NCBI GenBank assembly: GCA_963931865.1
Contig: OZ007506.1
Coordinates: 16,258,242 to 16,322,241, forward strand
DNA length: 64,000 nt
Direction of reading: 5' to 3'
Origin: Axinella damicornis
Lineage: Eukaryota > Porifera > Demospongiae > Axinellida > Axinellidae
The notes under the pieces were generated by a model. The model was given only the letters and a program-made list of their open reading frames with translations, did not search any database and was not told where the DNA came from. Of this stretch, positions 1 to 64,000 are shown piece by piece. The position numbers were made by a program, and so were the translations under genes. The first letter of the stretch is position 1; each line of letters opens with the position of its first letter.

Positions 1-806
1 CTAGGAGGTGGTATGACTAAGGATGTGAATGTCATTGTACACCTGTGTACATATCCACAACTGGTCAAAACAGTCTGGTGCACACATTTAAGGTAGTAAA
101 CATGGGTACCGCGATCTCCGAAACCAAGTTGATGGATAAATGGGCAGCATCAAAGCGTACACAAGTTTCAGCAATACTTTGCATCAAACTGCTCCCTCTG
201 CTTGAAAATGCCCTAAAACTCAATTTTAAGGCCCTCTACGAAACTGAAAATTTGGACCCTCTCCAAGGCCCCACCCACACTCTGACCCCATCATCAATAC
301 ACACACAAAACAGGCCCCAAAACTACGGATGGATTTACCACCTGCTCTCCTCACTTGCAGGCTACAGCCCAAAACTCACTGCCACCCTCAAAACAGAGGT
401 TTGGCTACCCTAGGCTTTCAAAAAAAATTCCACGCACACCAACTAAAACCGACTCAAGCCAAGGCCAGTTTCCAAAAGGTCAACCTACCCCCTGCAAAAA
501 TAGGGATGCTTTTCCACGTTCACCTCTCGGTTACCGAGTTTTGGCCACACATCTACTCCCTCTCACCAGCCCAGTCCAGCTACCAAACCAGCCAAATTCG
601 CCCTAACACGAAAATGGGCGGGGCCTGTAATGCCGAAAGGTCAACTCTCTAGAGTACCTTGGCCAGGGAGCTGTCGGAGGCTGTTCACTTTCCAGGCTGT
701 TCTTCGGCCACTTCAGCAGACCCACAAACATTCCTGCTCACTCCACCTAGCTATTCACACACAGATAGCCCATCGCCACATTCAATCAGCTAGAATAGCT
801 TCTTAC

Positions 807-837
<31 letters not shown>

Positions 838-1332
838 TGTTCAAACAAATCTTCAAAGTACCGCACGGCCACATCAGAGTACCGATTTGAAACTCGAAAG
901 GGCCGCTAGCCGCATCAAAGAGAGAAGCCCCCCTTGTTTATTCCGGTTGCCGCCATGGGAAAACGTAAACAGATCAATAACTCTAAATAACTGTATGCGA
1001 GTGATGTCATCTCATTAATTATTCATGAGCAAAATTGCGCGATTTCGCCGATGCCGTGTTTCCTACCTTAAATGGTCTCCATAGTAAGTGGTTTCTTTCC
1101 AACATCTCCCTACAAGTTACAACTCAATACTACGTAGACAAATTGTGCTATTATACATGCCGTACATCAATTGTATCGCACCAAGTAAGGGGGGGGAGGC
1201 ATGAGTTTGTGCAAAGACTGAAGGGGGGACAAATGCCCCCCCCCCCCCCCCCCAAATGAAACACCGGCACTGATGGCTACCAGTTGTACTAGTGAGCAGG
1301 TACTAAGCTACGAGACAAGATGTGCAACTTAC
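1..1332. other. Region without a supportable gene (downstream side of the SLC35F-like gene)
   Basis: I found no exon with conserved protein content here on either strand. It lies on the 3' side of the minus-strand SLC35F-like gene, so the missing C-terminal exons would be here or beyond the window, but I could not recognise them. It holds a 26-nt A run (809-834) and an 18-nt C run (1236-1253). An ATG in good context at 955 (GCCGCCATGG) opens only 11 codons on the plus strand. Confidence 0.4.
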
Positions 1333-3852
1333 AGTTGTATTCCAGACACGACACTTCCTGACACTCCAATTAGTCCAAGGTACTCCGTTATGGAGTGGTT
1401 CTTCACCAGGAACTCCTGGGCCACATTGCTAATGGCATACAGCGCGGCCCCTCCAAGGCATAACAGGTCCCCCTTCAGCGGATCTGAGGCTATGAAGGCA
1501 ATATACGTGGGTAGCAGTAAAATTTGCGCAGTGTTACTACTCCAGCAAACTACCCTGCGATTTCTCAAGCTAGGAGTGTGACTAGTATCGTACCGTAGAG
1601 TGGGAAATTTCTGTAGGAATACATTTGGAAGCTGCCATTGGTGAGGAACTAGATTGCTTCTCATTGTGCCCTGGTAACCGAGGAGTCAGCTTCGATGTAG
1701 ATGGCAATAAAAATCCCCAGGATGATCGTGCACCAGGGGGGTCAGGACTCTATGGTGCAGTCTCCATGTACATGTAGCGTAGAATGACTCACTATGACAG
1801 TGCATCAAGCATTGAACACCTCAAGTGTACACTAGGGCCAAGCAATTGCAGAATATATTTTAGCCACACCCAACTTAATACATGGAAGTAGAAGAGCAGT
1901 GAACAATGGGGAATGACTGGGAGCATTTGTCACGTGAATGACATCAGATGGGTGTGGGGGTTCGTGGAGCCCAACCACTAAACACTGGCTGGGTGGAGTT
2001 GTGTAGAGCGTCTGGAGTCTCGACTAGCCACAGAGCACTCAAACCAAGCCGACTGGATGATGAACTAATCCAGGACCTGTTGAAACAACTGTGGGCCCCA
2101 CTCCAGCCCCTCATGTCCACGTCGTGTCTACCTGACATCATGCATGTGATGAATGCTCCCAGCTCTTTCCCGCTCCTCCATTTCCGTGTATTATCCATCA
2201 ACGCAAACTGAAGAACAAAAAATTAGGGAAGACTTGGGAACGAGGCTAGATATGCAGGTATAAGCATGTAGTAGGGCATACTTCAATAGCACTTCAGGAA
2301 GAGGACTCCTGCGACATCATCAGAACAACATTTACTGAGGCAACGTAGCCTCGTTCCCAGGCCCTGTGCTGTTTTCGGCCACCGTTCTTCATGCAACTAA
2401 AACAGCACAGGCCTGGGAACGAGGCTAGAGACAACGTGCAACTTTACCTCCGGATTGTCGTGATCCTTCTAGGTCTGCAAGCACTAGGGTGATAATGCCA
2501 ATGAGAGACAGCACCACACCCATAAAGTTGATGACCTTGTAGCGGACTCTTAGGAAGATAAAGGAGAGGACCATCACACAGGCTATGGTGAAGCTGTCCA
2601 GTAGCTATGGGGAGGGATGGAAGGAGGGAGGGAGGGGGGAGGGGGCGAGGGGGAGGGGAAGGGGAGATGGGGGAGGGGGATTGAGGGGGAGAGGGGGGAG
2701 TGAGGGAGGAGGAGGGAAGGGGGAGGGGAAGGGAGGGAGGGGGAGGAGGAAAGAAGGAGGGAGGAGGACGGGAGAGAGGGGAGGGAGGGAGGGGAGGGAA
2801 GGAAGGAGGGAGAGAGAGGGAAGGTAGGTAGGGAGAGGTAATAACAATATCACCATTCAGTGGGTTAACATACATATTAGGAGTTTGGACATAACGAACA
2901 GATACAATTTTTTCGTACTGCCTCTATGTGGCATCAAAGACACGTGAAGTTCAAACATCATAGTACTGCTCGCCAAATCAACATATGGCACCGTAGTGTT
3001 TCTACATGAATCTGGGTCAAGCAAGCCCGTTCTGCAACGTGTGAGAGTTTAACTTACTAGATCACTAGCCTTTCATACGTGACCATTACTCAGGTGTGCC
3101 AATCAAGTGACAGCAGAAATGTTCCAAACCCGGTAATGACCCAAGCTGCTGAAGGCCATCAAGATACTCCATAGCAAGCAGACTGAGTATAAATCTGTAG
3201 TTTTAATTTTCTGAAGGCAAAGGTATTATATAATGCTAGTGTTCCACAATGCCCCACCTAGTTCAATGCATGCTCTGATATGTACAAAGAATGTTCTGCA
3301 CAGTTCAAGCAAGGTTCACTGCTGTTGAAAGTCTGTGTTTAAAGCACTTAGCTACTCAATGCAGTGCTTAATACAGAGCATTCAGGTAGGAAAATAGTCA
3401 AGTATACAAAGCACTCCGCTTCAGCTTGTGCTTGTACATACTATTTACATCACCCCAGGCTGCCTGCATGGATCGCTGTGTTCCATGCAGTAAGACGGCA
3501 CAAATGAAATGTAGTCATTTGTCTTACTTCCAATGTTTGAGAAAATGGGCTAACCTGTATACTTGTGATAGTGGTGTACTTGTAGGCTAGGATCACCAGA
3601 TAGTTTGCTTCGACATCCATTACGCCTACAATGACGTACTTCCACCAGTTCTCCTTCAGTATAGTTGGGAAGTTCTTCCTACTGAATGCCAGCCATACTC
3701 CATAGACTAGTCCCAGCATGACGTAGTTGATGAACGCCTGCGATGTTGGTACGCTTATTGAGAAATGTTGTGCCAGCAGTGCACTTGTCACACCTGTTCC
3801 ACATAACATCAACGAGAGAAACTGACCGAGTACCAGAGCAACCAGAACACGC
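1333..3852 (-). CDS. SLC35F1/F2-type solute carrier (nucleotide-sugar-transporter-like fold), partial, three exons
   Basis: Three minus-strand exons join in frame: 3852-3555 (298 nt), 2604-2448 (157 nt) and 1489-1333 (157 nt). Donors are GTTAGC, GTAAAG and GTAAGT, with acceptors ending TTTGACAG, CCCATAG and TTCATAG. The first reads LLAQHFSISVP, FINYVMLGLVYGVWLAF and ENWWKYVIVGVMDVEANYL, then YKYTTITSIQ. The second reads LLDSFTIACVMVLSFIFLRV with a further membrane helix. The third reads GDLLCLGGAALYAISNV, then EYLGLIGVSGSVVSGIQ. These blocks and their order match the SLC35F1/F2 family of multi-pass drug/metabolite transporters; the substrate is not readable here. The N-terminal exon(s) above 3852 and the C-terminal helices below 1333 were not found, so the gene is partial. 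Splice phases agree at both internal junctions. F1, F2 or a lineage-specific paralogue cannot be told apart. Confidence 0.85.
2346..2427. mobile_element. Foldback MITE, TAGCCTCGTTCCCAGG family (82 bp)
   Basis: The two ends are near-perfect inverted arms of about 30 nt beginning TAGCCTCGTTCCCAGGC and ending with the reverse complement. It is flanked by a near-perfect 9-bp direct repeat: GAGGCAACG (2337-2345) and GAGACAACG (2428-2436). It lies in an intron of the SLC35F-like gene. A one-sided relative (GGGAACGAGGCTAG) lies near 2236. Confidence 0.8.
2607..2838 (-). repeat. Expanded polypyrimidine tract next to a 3' splice site (SLC35F-like intron)
   Basis: On the plus strand this is almost pure G/A (GGGA/GGGGA units); on the transcribed minus strand it is C/T. 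It ends three bases or so from the acceptor of exon 2604-2448, so it is a greatly lengthened polypyrimidine tract in the sense orientation. Confidence 0.85.
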
Positions 3853-6054
3853 CTGTCAAAAAATGAAATAGAACACAGTATATGTGGGTGGTTTAAGTAA
3901 AAACTGTACCTTAACCCTTTAAGCCCACGTCATTTAGACCCTATGCACTTGTAGGGCTTCTCGTCAGTCCAAAAAGAGACCAAAAAGGCTTCAGAGGGCC
4001 TAGGGACAACTTTGAGAGATGAACCCAAAATTTGGTCAGATTTCGGCGCGCATCCCCCACTAAATGTAGAAGTGGGGGGGGGGGGGGGGGGGGGGGGTAC
4101 GGCAGCCCCCTCTTCGATTTTAATGAGATTCATTGACCGAGGATTTTTTATTTTCATTGCCACCACCCAGGACCTCAAGAAAACATGCAGATTGGTGGTG
4201 TAAGGTGTGCCATCAGTCAGATCTGGCCCAAGTTCAGGGAAAAGCTGGGTGAAAATCCAGCTGACATCCACCTTTGACCTCCGATTGCTGGGCTTGTGGG
4301 GGGTCATGAATATCATTAACAGTATTGCCAGAGGGGTCTCTCCATGTGTGCGAGCCCCACCAAGTCTGGCCGCTGAGGAGCGAATGCTGTGGGAGAGGAG
4401 TACGAAGGTGGTGTGTGCTGAATGCATGAAAATGTGTTGTCTTGGTGGGAAGAATTCGGTGGTTAAAGGGTTAATGATATTCATATTCCAGTCAATTAAG
4501 GTGGGTGTGGCTTTCTGTCTTTGTGCACTGATTATATATATGCAAGCTAACAGCAAAAGTTAACTACGTAGCTGCACATTCACAGGTGAGGACAGCCATT
4601 TGTATTCCTTTGTCTCTGAGGCTATAAAAATTGATTTTTTATTTAAGGTTCAGCTTTTTACTCGAACCACCCACATATACAAGCAAGGGCAGCTCAGGGT
4701 GTCACTCATACAAGTCTCTATACAGTACATCTTTGAGTCTTGATTCACTGCTATATCAGTGAGTCATCGATCGCTCTCATAGATGATTCACAGGACAAGC
4801 TTCTTGGCCAGTACAAAGCACCACTCCTAAAGATGTACAATGTACATGTTGTACGTGCTACACAGAAAATCAATAGCAGGGTGGTCTGGAGGTGTTCTGT
4901 CATGTGATTCCATTGTTGTGTGCAGTTGTTAGCACATCAATGAGTATGCCGTAGAACAAGAACAAGACATCTGCTAACGTACATCGCATGCATCCTCCAG
5001 ACCAACATAAAGGCAATGTGTAAAACACGATTACGTACGAGCATACAAGAAATAGGACGATCTTTATACATTTTTTGTGCTGAATAACACAGCGAGAAGA
5101 ACATGAGTAATCACTGAAAAAATACGGAATGGGAATGGAACAGCTCCATATTTCTATGGCACAGCTGCATCTGTATAATCAACTGGGAATACCTCTCTCC
5201 TTGAAAGTCCTTTCTCAAAATGGGATGGAACGTTCTGTAATCCCAGCACCCTGAGCTGGGACGTACACACACTGCACACACCCTAGGCACTTGGCACGGT
5301 CTGGGCATGTTCCTACATTTGATTTGTCCCCATGCCCGTAATGCTGGCACGACCAATCAGATTTGTTGATTGTAAATGACATCACTGTATCTCACCAGAT
5401 TTCAGTGTCGCTACTGACTAGATATGCATCGCTATCATTGGCTATGGTGTCCCAAGTGTATGAAGAGAGCAGTGAGCTGGTCAATGGCGATCATAGTATC
5501 ACCAGTGATCACTAACTAGCTCTCCAACTGCACTCTGTATAATGTGCGGACAACTTAAACATAGGCATACGCTCTGACCCTCCATCCTCTTACAAAGGGT
5601 CTGCTATACTGACACTGTGGCTGTCATGACCCCGGTCAGTCAGTCTGACTTCAACTCGAACGTGCATACATTGATTCAAGTGCGATGTATCCGAACACTA
5701 GTGTGACACTGGTGTTCTGGTGACCAGGTCATGGTAGTACACATACTCATACCTCTTAGTTCAATCTATAGCTCACCAGTGCTTTTTTATGCCACTCTTG
5801 CAGCGGTCGCAACTACGAGAACAGCATCCACCTACTACCACAACCGGCATGATTCCAGTTCGTCGCTCAGAATCGTCAGACTCTTGAAGTACGTCGATGA
5901 ACTGACTTCATGTGACTTGGATCCAGGATGCCACGCCCACACTGCTAGACTTTTAATTGATTGGGGTGTGGTTTGCGTAAGGTTCAAAGGACAAAACGGT
6001 GCTTGATAATAAGTTGATTCGTGACTTCCCCGCTCTCGCCCTTGCAACGTGGTC
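3853..6054. promoter_or_regulatory. Divergent intergenic region between the SLC35F-like gene and PI4KA
   Basis: The minus-strand transporter and the plus-strand PI4KA point away from each other, so both promoters and the unplaced first exon(s) of the transporter should lie here. I see no TATA box at a convincing distance from the PI4KA ATG. A piggyBac-like MITE occupies 3912-4474. The rest is non-repetitive and I cannot assign specific sites. Confidence 0.35.
3912..4474. mobile_element. piggyBac-like MITE (TTAA-flanked)
   Basis: The left edge is TTAA followed by CCCTTTAAGCCCACG; the right edge is GGTGGTTAAAGGG followed by TTAA. The terminal inverted repeat is CCCTTTAA, and both sides carry the TTAA that piggyBac transposases duplicate. 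There is no transposase gene inside, so this would be a non-autonomous copy. The element includes a 24-nt G run (4074-4097). The call rests on termini only. Confidence 0.6.
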
Positions 6055-59845
<53,791 letters not shown>

Positions 59846-60114
59846 CATGCTGCTGTTGATTCACAGAATTAAGAAGTGTCTAGCTATAATGGAATTGCTG
59901 CATTGCCACGTCTGGACAAATTTTATGATAGCTTGACATGTAAATGAGACTGTACAACCCAGTGTATATTTAATACACAAGCCGTGACTATAACTATTGC
60001 ATATGACCATGCACATCTATATATCTGTCGATAATTGCACCCTTTTGAGATGTTTGTCAAGCTGTATTAGCTACTTACACTGCTGCGTGCATGAGTGAGC
60101 TAACTACATGAATG

Positions 60115-60527
60115 TACCGTAGTATACGTATCAAGCGCCCACCACGTAACAAGCGCCCACCCCCTCTTCACGCGAAAGTTAATGCACAGGGTCCAAAAGC
60201 AGTGTAGTAAGGGTCCACCCATCACAAAAGTTTTGAGCAGCATTTCTTAACCCCTGGGCGAGGTTGTGCATTCAAAATGGCCATTTTACAGTGAACTACG
60301 GTGTGCTTAAAGACGCGCGATCAATTTCTTAGCGTGAAAAATGGACATAAAATTATATTCATAGCCGGTCATTGATATTCACAGCTTACCGCAGTGCTTA
60401 TTAGTGCTGAATGGGTGGGCGGATACTACATGCCTAAGTAGTCTGAGTACGCATCTAGCGCCCACCCCCCTGTCCAGCAGCATTCTATTGTCCCCAACCC
60501 TGGGCGCTTAATACGTACTCTATAGTA
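60115..60527. mobile_element. TA-flanked MITE, copy 2
   Basis: It shares long stretches with 48437-48803, for example CACGCGAAAGTTA, CACAGGGTCCAAAAGCAGTG and AGTAGTCTGAGTACGC. The inverted ends are TACCGTAGTATACGTATCAA and CTTAATACGTACTCTATAGT. It is 46 bp longer than copy 1, through an internal A/T-rich addition near 60320. Confidence 0.8.
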
Positions 60528-60761
60528 CTTACCAGGCTGTGAATACGTAACACAGCAATGCCATGAGTTCTCTTACACTACTGCATGGCAAGTATCAACT
60601 CACTTCCTGCGAGGCTCTTCTGTGTGCATTCACGTATGCACTGGCTAATTATTTACATTGTGCGGCACAATTTCCCCCCTACCAGGAGTGTAATACACCG
60701 ATAAGACCATAAGTCCAGATGAATGTGGAAGAGCTAGAAATAATTAGCAGCAGGCAATGGT

Positions 60762-60804
60762 TTAGCCTCATTCCCAGGCCGTCTCAAGCCTGGCAATGAG
60801 GCTA
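60762..60804. mobile_element. Short foldback MITE, TAGCCTCGTTCCCAGG family
   Basis: TAGCCTCATTCCCAGGCC and an inverted GCCTGGCAATGAGGCTA with almost no loop. The flanks GCAATGGTT and GCAATACTT agree in 7 of 9 positions, as expected of an aged 9-bp target duplication. Confidence 0.65.
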
Positions 60805-61142
60805 GCAATACTTCAGATGGGAATCATCCAACAGCAACCTACAGAGAGTAAGAAGATGAATTGAGAGAAGATTATAGCTCTAGTTACATTCAAAAAGGTC
60901 ATCCTGTCATGCACATGCATGAACATGCACTGAACACATGGTAGTGTGGCACCTTTTTGCTGTGTGTATACACAGGTGCAATAACATGGCCTCCCTCCCA
61001 CATGTAGAAATGACTTATATACACAGCAACTGCGACACACCCAAATTACATGTGGCCTGAACACTTCAGATAGCTAGCTAAATAATTATCACCACTGTGC
61101 GATCACTATCTCTGTGATAGGTTTCTAGTTACCACCAGAAAG

Positions 61143-62450
61143 ATGCTGACTCCCTCCATTGTGTTCGCTCTAACAGTTCTCTTAACATCAGCCGCTGCTC
61201 AAGGTGATGGCATCATTGCGGGCTGCACTTCTGAAGAGCAGCAGAACTACATTGCTGCTCTGCCCAATAGTGAAGCTTGTAGCATGGCTTTTAGTGATGT
61301 CCTATCCCCTGAGAACCTGACTGAGGCTGAGTACAATACGTCACTGCGTGTGTTCTGTTCTGAGGACTGTGGTGGAGCGATGGTTGAATTCAGTACTGTC
61401 AATTGCAGGAATCTGGACTTTGCTGCTAGGTTGCGGCTCCTCTGCCTGCCAAGAGAAACTGGAGAAGATCGCTGCAGTAGCATATTTCCGACCTTACTGG
61501 ACAACAGAGAGGTCCTTATCTCAAATCTTTCATCATGCTCCGGTTTCAACACGGAATGTCCAGTTGGATGTGCCAATGCCCTCATGACTGTGGTTAGCCA
61601 GTTTGGCTGCTGCTATCAAAGCGTTTACAACAACACAGATGTCATCAACATGTTTCAGCAGGAGGGATCATTGACTGCAGGAGAAAGGCAAGTCTTCCAG
61701 GACATCTCACAGTCGTCACTCTGGGAAGCTTGCAATGTGACATTGACAGCTCCCTGTACCGGAGATTCCTTCCCTGGGACGTCAGAGTTGGGCATTGGTG
61801 TCTGCACTAATATTCAGTTGGGTACCTACATAGCTACCACGCTTGGTCAAGCTTGCTTGAATAGCTTCACCACAGTCTACACCACTACTACCCCAACGCC
61901 AGCAATGGTTGATGGCGTGTGCCAGCCAGGATGCTCTGGCCAGGTGTCTCGGTACTTCAGACAGACATGTCTTGATCCATTCGCTGCCGATTCAATCAAT
62001 ACGTCTTGCTTCCGCACGGACGGAGAGATTGGCAGTTGCTTCTATACAATTGGGCCAGCTGCCAATAGGCCTGACTTCTTCAGTGATGTTGGCTTCAGTG
62101 GTGTTGAAACCACATGCTTCGCTGACCCAACTGCCAGCATATCCGGACCCTGCCGCAGTGGTTGCCAGGCAGCTCTGCAGGAGGTCAAGGATCAGCTCGG
62201 CTGCTGCTACCAGAGCATTTACAACAACACCTTTTATCTAGATTCTTTGCGGGTTCTTAACCAGATCTCTGCCGAACAAAGGGCTTTCTTTGTAGCACTC
62301 GGCACTCAAGACTTGTGGGAGAGTTGTGAAGTTTCCCTCCAACCACAGTGCATTGGGGATCCATATGCAGTTGCAGCCGGTGCACTGCAGCAGCTAGCAG
62401 CCTCCATCATGATGGTGATGTGTGTGGTGGGCCTTAGCTTCATTATTTAG
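61143..62450 (+). CDS. Secreted or membrane-anchored cysteine-rich protein with two internal repeats (435 aa), unrecognised family
   Basis: A single-exon gene. Residues 1-20 form a signal peptide (MLTPSIVFALTVLLTSAAAQ). Two homologous Cys-rich halves follow, about residues 22-212 and 217-408, each ending in the same signature: GCCYQSVYNNT (155-165) with SLWEAC (192-197), and GCCYQSIYNNT (353-363) with DLWESC (390-395). N-glycosylation sequons include N58, N65, N128, N163, N198, N286 and N361. A Thr-rich linker lies at 242-254. The last ~25 residues are hydrophobic with no charged tail, fitting a GPI-anchor signal better than a stop-transfer helix. An extracellular, disulfide-bonded role is inferred; function is unknown. 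No introns were detected, in contrast to PI4KA. The start is fixed by the signal peptide and an upstream AGAAAG context. Confidence 0.88.
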   Translation: MLTPSIVFALTVLLTSAAAQGDGIIAGCTSEEQQNYIAALPNSEACSMAFSDVLSPENLTEAEYNTSLRVFCSEDCGGAMVEFSTVNCRNLDFAARLRLLCLPRETGEDRCSSIFPTLLDNREVLISNLSSCSGFNTECPVGCANALMTVVSQFGCCYQSVYNNTDVINMFQQEGSLTAGERQVFQDISQSSLWEACNVTLTAPCTGDSFPGTSELGIGVCTNIQLGTYIATTLGQACLNSFTTVYTTTTPTPAMVDGVCQPGCSGQVSRYFRQTCLDPFAADSINTSCFRTDGEIGSCFYTIGPAANRPDFFSDVGFSGVETTCFADPTASISGPCRSGCQAALQEVKDQLGCCYQSIYNNTFYLDSLRVLNQISAEQRAFFVALGTQDLWESCEVSLQPQCIGDPYAVAAGALQQLAASIMMVMCVVGLSFII

Positions 62451-64000
62451 ATATTTTAATAACTCTGTTTTCAACTTAGTTGATAACTTAGATTGATATA
62501 GAGGTATGTAGTGACATAGCTACCTGAGTGGAACATGGCCGATGTAGAGAGATAGCTGTAGTTATAGCAAAAGTAGATTTGTAGTATGATTTGAATCATT
62601 ACTAACACTTTCCGAATCCTTGAAGCATTTAATCATCCCATCATCCTTCATTTTTCATACAGAATGTTTTATCTCTTGTAATAATCAGGAGTGCATAGCG
62701 ACATAGAGGAAGGGAAGGAGCGTGAAACGACTATGCAAAAGATCTGATTTCGCGCAGAAGACTAACTGCTAGCCAGTGGAATATTGATCTCTATGCAGAG
62801 GATTTAGTATCAGGACACCGTAGCCTGAAGCCTGCAGCTGATCGAACACAATTGGTAACTGTAGCTACTTGGTCTTTGAAATTAATTTTAGTCTAAGTTC
62901 TCTAGGCAGGAAGTCTCATGACTATAATTACTTCTAATTACTTCCGTACTTCAGATCGAGTGAAAGAAGTGTCTCGATTAATCTCAAATCATGGATGCTC
63001 GTCGACACTCCAATTATATCCACCAGCTCGCACTTACCACTTGTGTCAATATTAACACATGTATGTGATGGGCAATATTAGCTGCCATGCATTGATGTCA
63101 AAATGGAAGAACAAAGCACTCACCATCCACCATCGAGGTGAGTTTCTGCGCAATCATAATATTGGTGCACTGCAAAAACAAAGTGGGCGTTGTGATTGCT
63201 TTGTGGCTACCATATTTGGGCATGTGCATAAGAGCCGATACTATTGGCATATTATGCGTGCATGGAGGACAATAGCACCCTAGATATACTAAACATTCCA
63301 ACATACATAAACAAAGTCATGGCACTAGCTGTAATCATGGCACTAGCTGTAATCATGGCACTAGCTGTAATCACTCCACTATCTCCCCAACAATTTTTGG
63401 GGATCCACATTAATTGCTGCAGTCCCTTGTTGGCTCAGAGCAGTGCTGCAGCTATGTATTTGTACGCCAACACAATTATACTGACTGGACATCAGGTGAG
63501 CAGATTTATTACTGTGTGTTTGAGTCAAACATTGCTTTGTGTAGTAGCTAGCTATTCACTATTCACATGCCAGAACTCTGACTACAATACACAAACTGCA
63601 AGTCTGGCTACAGTATTCATGAGTTGTAACTGGTACTCTCATGTTATGGCTTTTCATACTAAAGTTTAGCTTTTCATAATATTAATAGCTTTTTGTACAA
63701 TAGTTGCACTGCCAGTTTTAGTTCTATAGTCGGTTAAGTCAGTTTCAAAGCACATGCAGGGGTAATTTAACTTTATTAAATTTTGTGTAACTTCAAGAAC
63801 TTCAAAGAGCTAGGTAAAACATTTCGATGACTTTTATGGTTCATTATACCTTGCGAGAGGTATTGATACTCAAGGCTATACAATGTATATCTAGACGTAT
63901 ACGGTAACGCATGATGTACTTGTAGGGATTGAGGAGATATTTGATAATTTTAGTGGTAATTACGACTGATAAGAATTGGTGAGTCTGCATACACTAGTCT
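62451..64000. other. Downstream region with no supportable gene
   Basis: I saw no conserved coding sequence. About 63112-63235 is a degenerate relative of the dimeric repeat (CACCATCGAGGTGAGTTTCT). An 18-bp unit, CATGGCACTAGCTGTAAT, is repeated three times at about 63318-63371. Confidence 0.5.
63318..63371. repeat. 18-bp tandem repeat, three copies
   Basis: CATGGCACTAGCTGTAAT three times without interruption; the period is a multiple of three, so an open frame crosses it, but no gene is supported. Confidence 0.9.

Larger units (their letters stand above)
59846..61142. other. Intergenic region between PI4KA and the Cys-rich gene
   Basis: It holds the PI4KA 3' UTR, a MITE (60115-60527), a one-ended remnant of the dimeric repeat (about 60655-60693, CCCCTACCAGGAGTGTAATA) and a short foldback element (60763-60804). 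No coding sequence was recognised. Confidence 0.6.

Noticed and set aside
955..990. ATG in a perfect Kozak context (GCCGCCATGG)
   Set aside because: It opens only 11 codons before TAA, and no spliced continuation could be recognised.
1944..2211. Open frames on both strands within the SLC35F-like gene
   Set aside because: Exons 2604-2448 and 1489-1333 join directly in phase and in protein order, leaving this stretch as intron. Neither frame resembles the family.

Overview
This is a eukaryotic nuclear window. It shows spliced genes with GT-AG introns, one very large intron-rich gene, a 200-N assembly gap (19650-19849) and a heavy load of eukaryotic transposable elements. No organism label is readable from it. 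My inference is an early-branching marine invertebrate, most likely a sponge: a PI4KA gene collinear with the animal protein, together with Crinkler-type nuclease-kinase fragments, a gypsy-integrase-derived gene with a Ulp1-like tail and a UIM-HECT family copy. No rRNA, tRNA, CRISPR array or bacterial operon was recognised.

Layout. 1333-3852 (minus) holds three phase-consistent exons of an SLC35F1/F2-type transporter whose ends are not in view. 3853-6054 is the intergenic space between it and the divergent PI4KA, with a piggyBac-like MITE at 3912-4474. 6055-59845 (plus) is one gene, phosphatidylinositol 4-kinase III alpha. I could place 59 coding exons from ATG to TAA, about 5.9 kb of coding sequence (roughly 1,970 codons plus the part lost in the gap), ending in a canonical PI3/4-kinase catalytic domain. 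Reading phase is consistent across all junctions except for one 1-nt shift inside exon 12 and one GC-AG intron. 59846-61142 is intergenic with a MITE. 61143-62450 (plus) is a single-exon, signal-peptide-bearing, cysteine-rich protein made of two internal repeats. 62451-64000 has no gene that I can support.

The PI4KA introns shelter most of the mobile DNA. Intron 2 (8.2 kb) contains a candidate 7.3-kb TIR-bounded element carrying a broken Crinkler-type nuclease/kinase gene and a cluster of six ~450-bp dimeric repeats. Intron 23 contains an antisense UIM-HECT ubiquitin-ligase pseudogene, itself interrupted by a 572-bp foldback element with a 9-bp target duplication. Intron 31 contains an antisense integrase/Ulp1 pseudogene. 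Intron 53 contains unrecognised antisense coding-like stretches. Intron 58, the last, contains an intact-looking Ty3/gypsy element with identical 109-bp LTRs and a 4-bp target duplication.

Three patterns stand out. The dispersed foldback repeats starting TAGCCTCGTTCCCAGG carry 9-bp target duplications at several copies. A 55-bp tandem array in intron 16 multiplies the 3' splice site and the first coding bases of exon 17. Every large C/T tract in the window lies on the sense strand of its host gene, just upstream of a 3' splice site.
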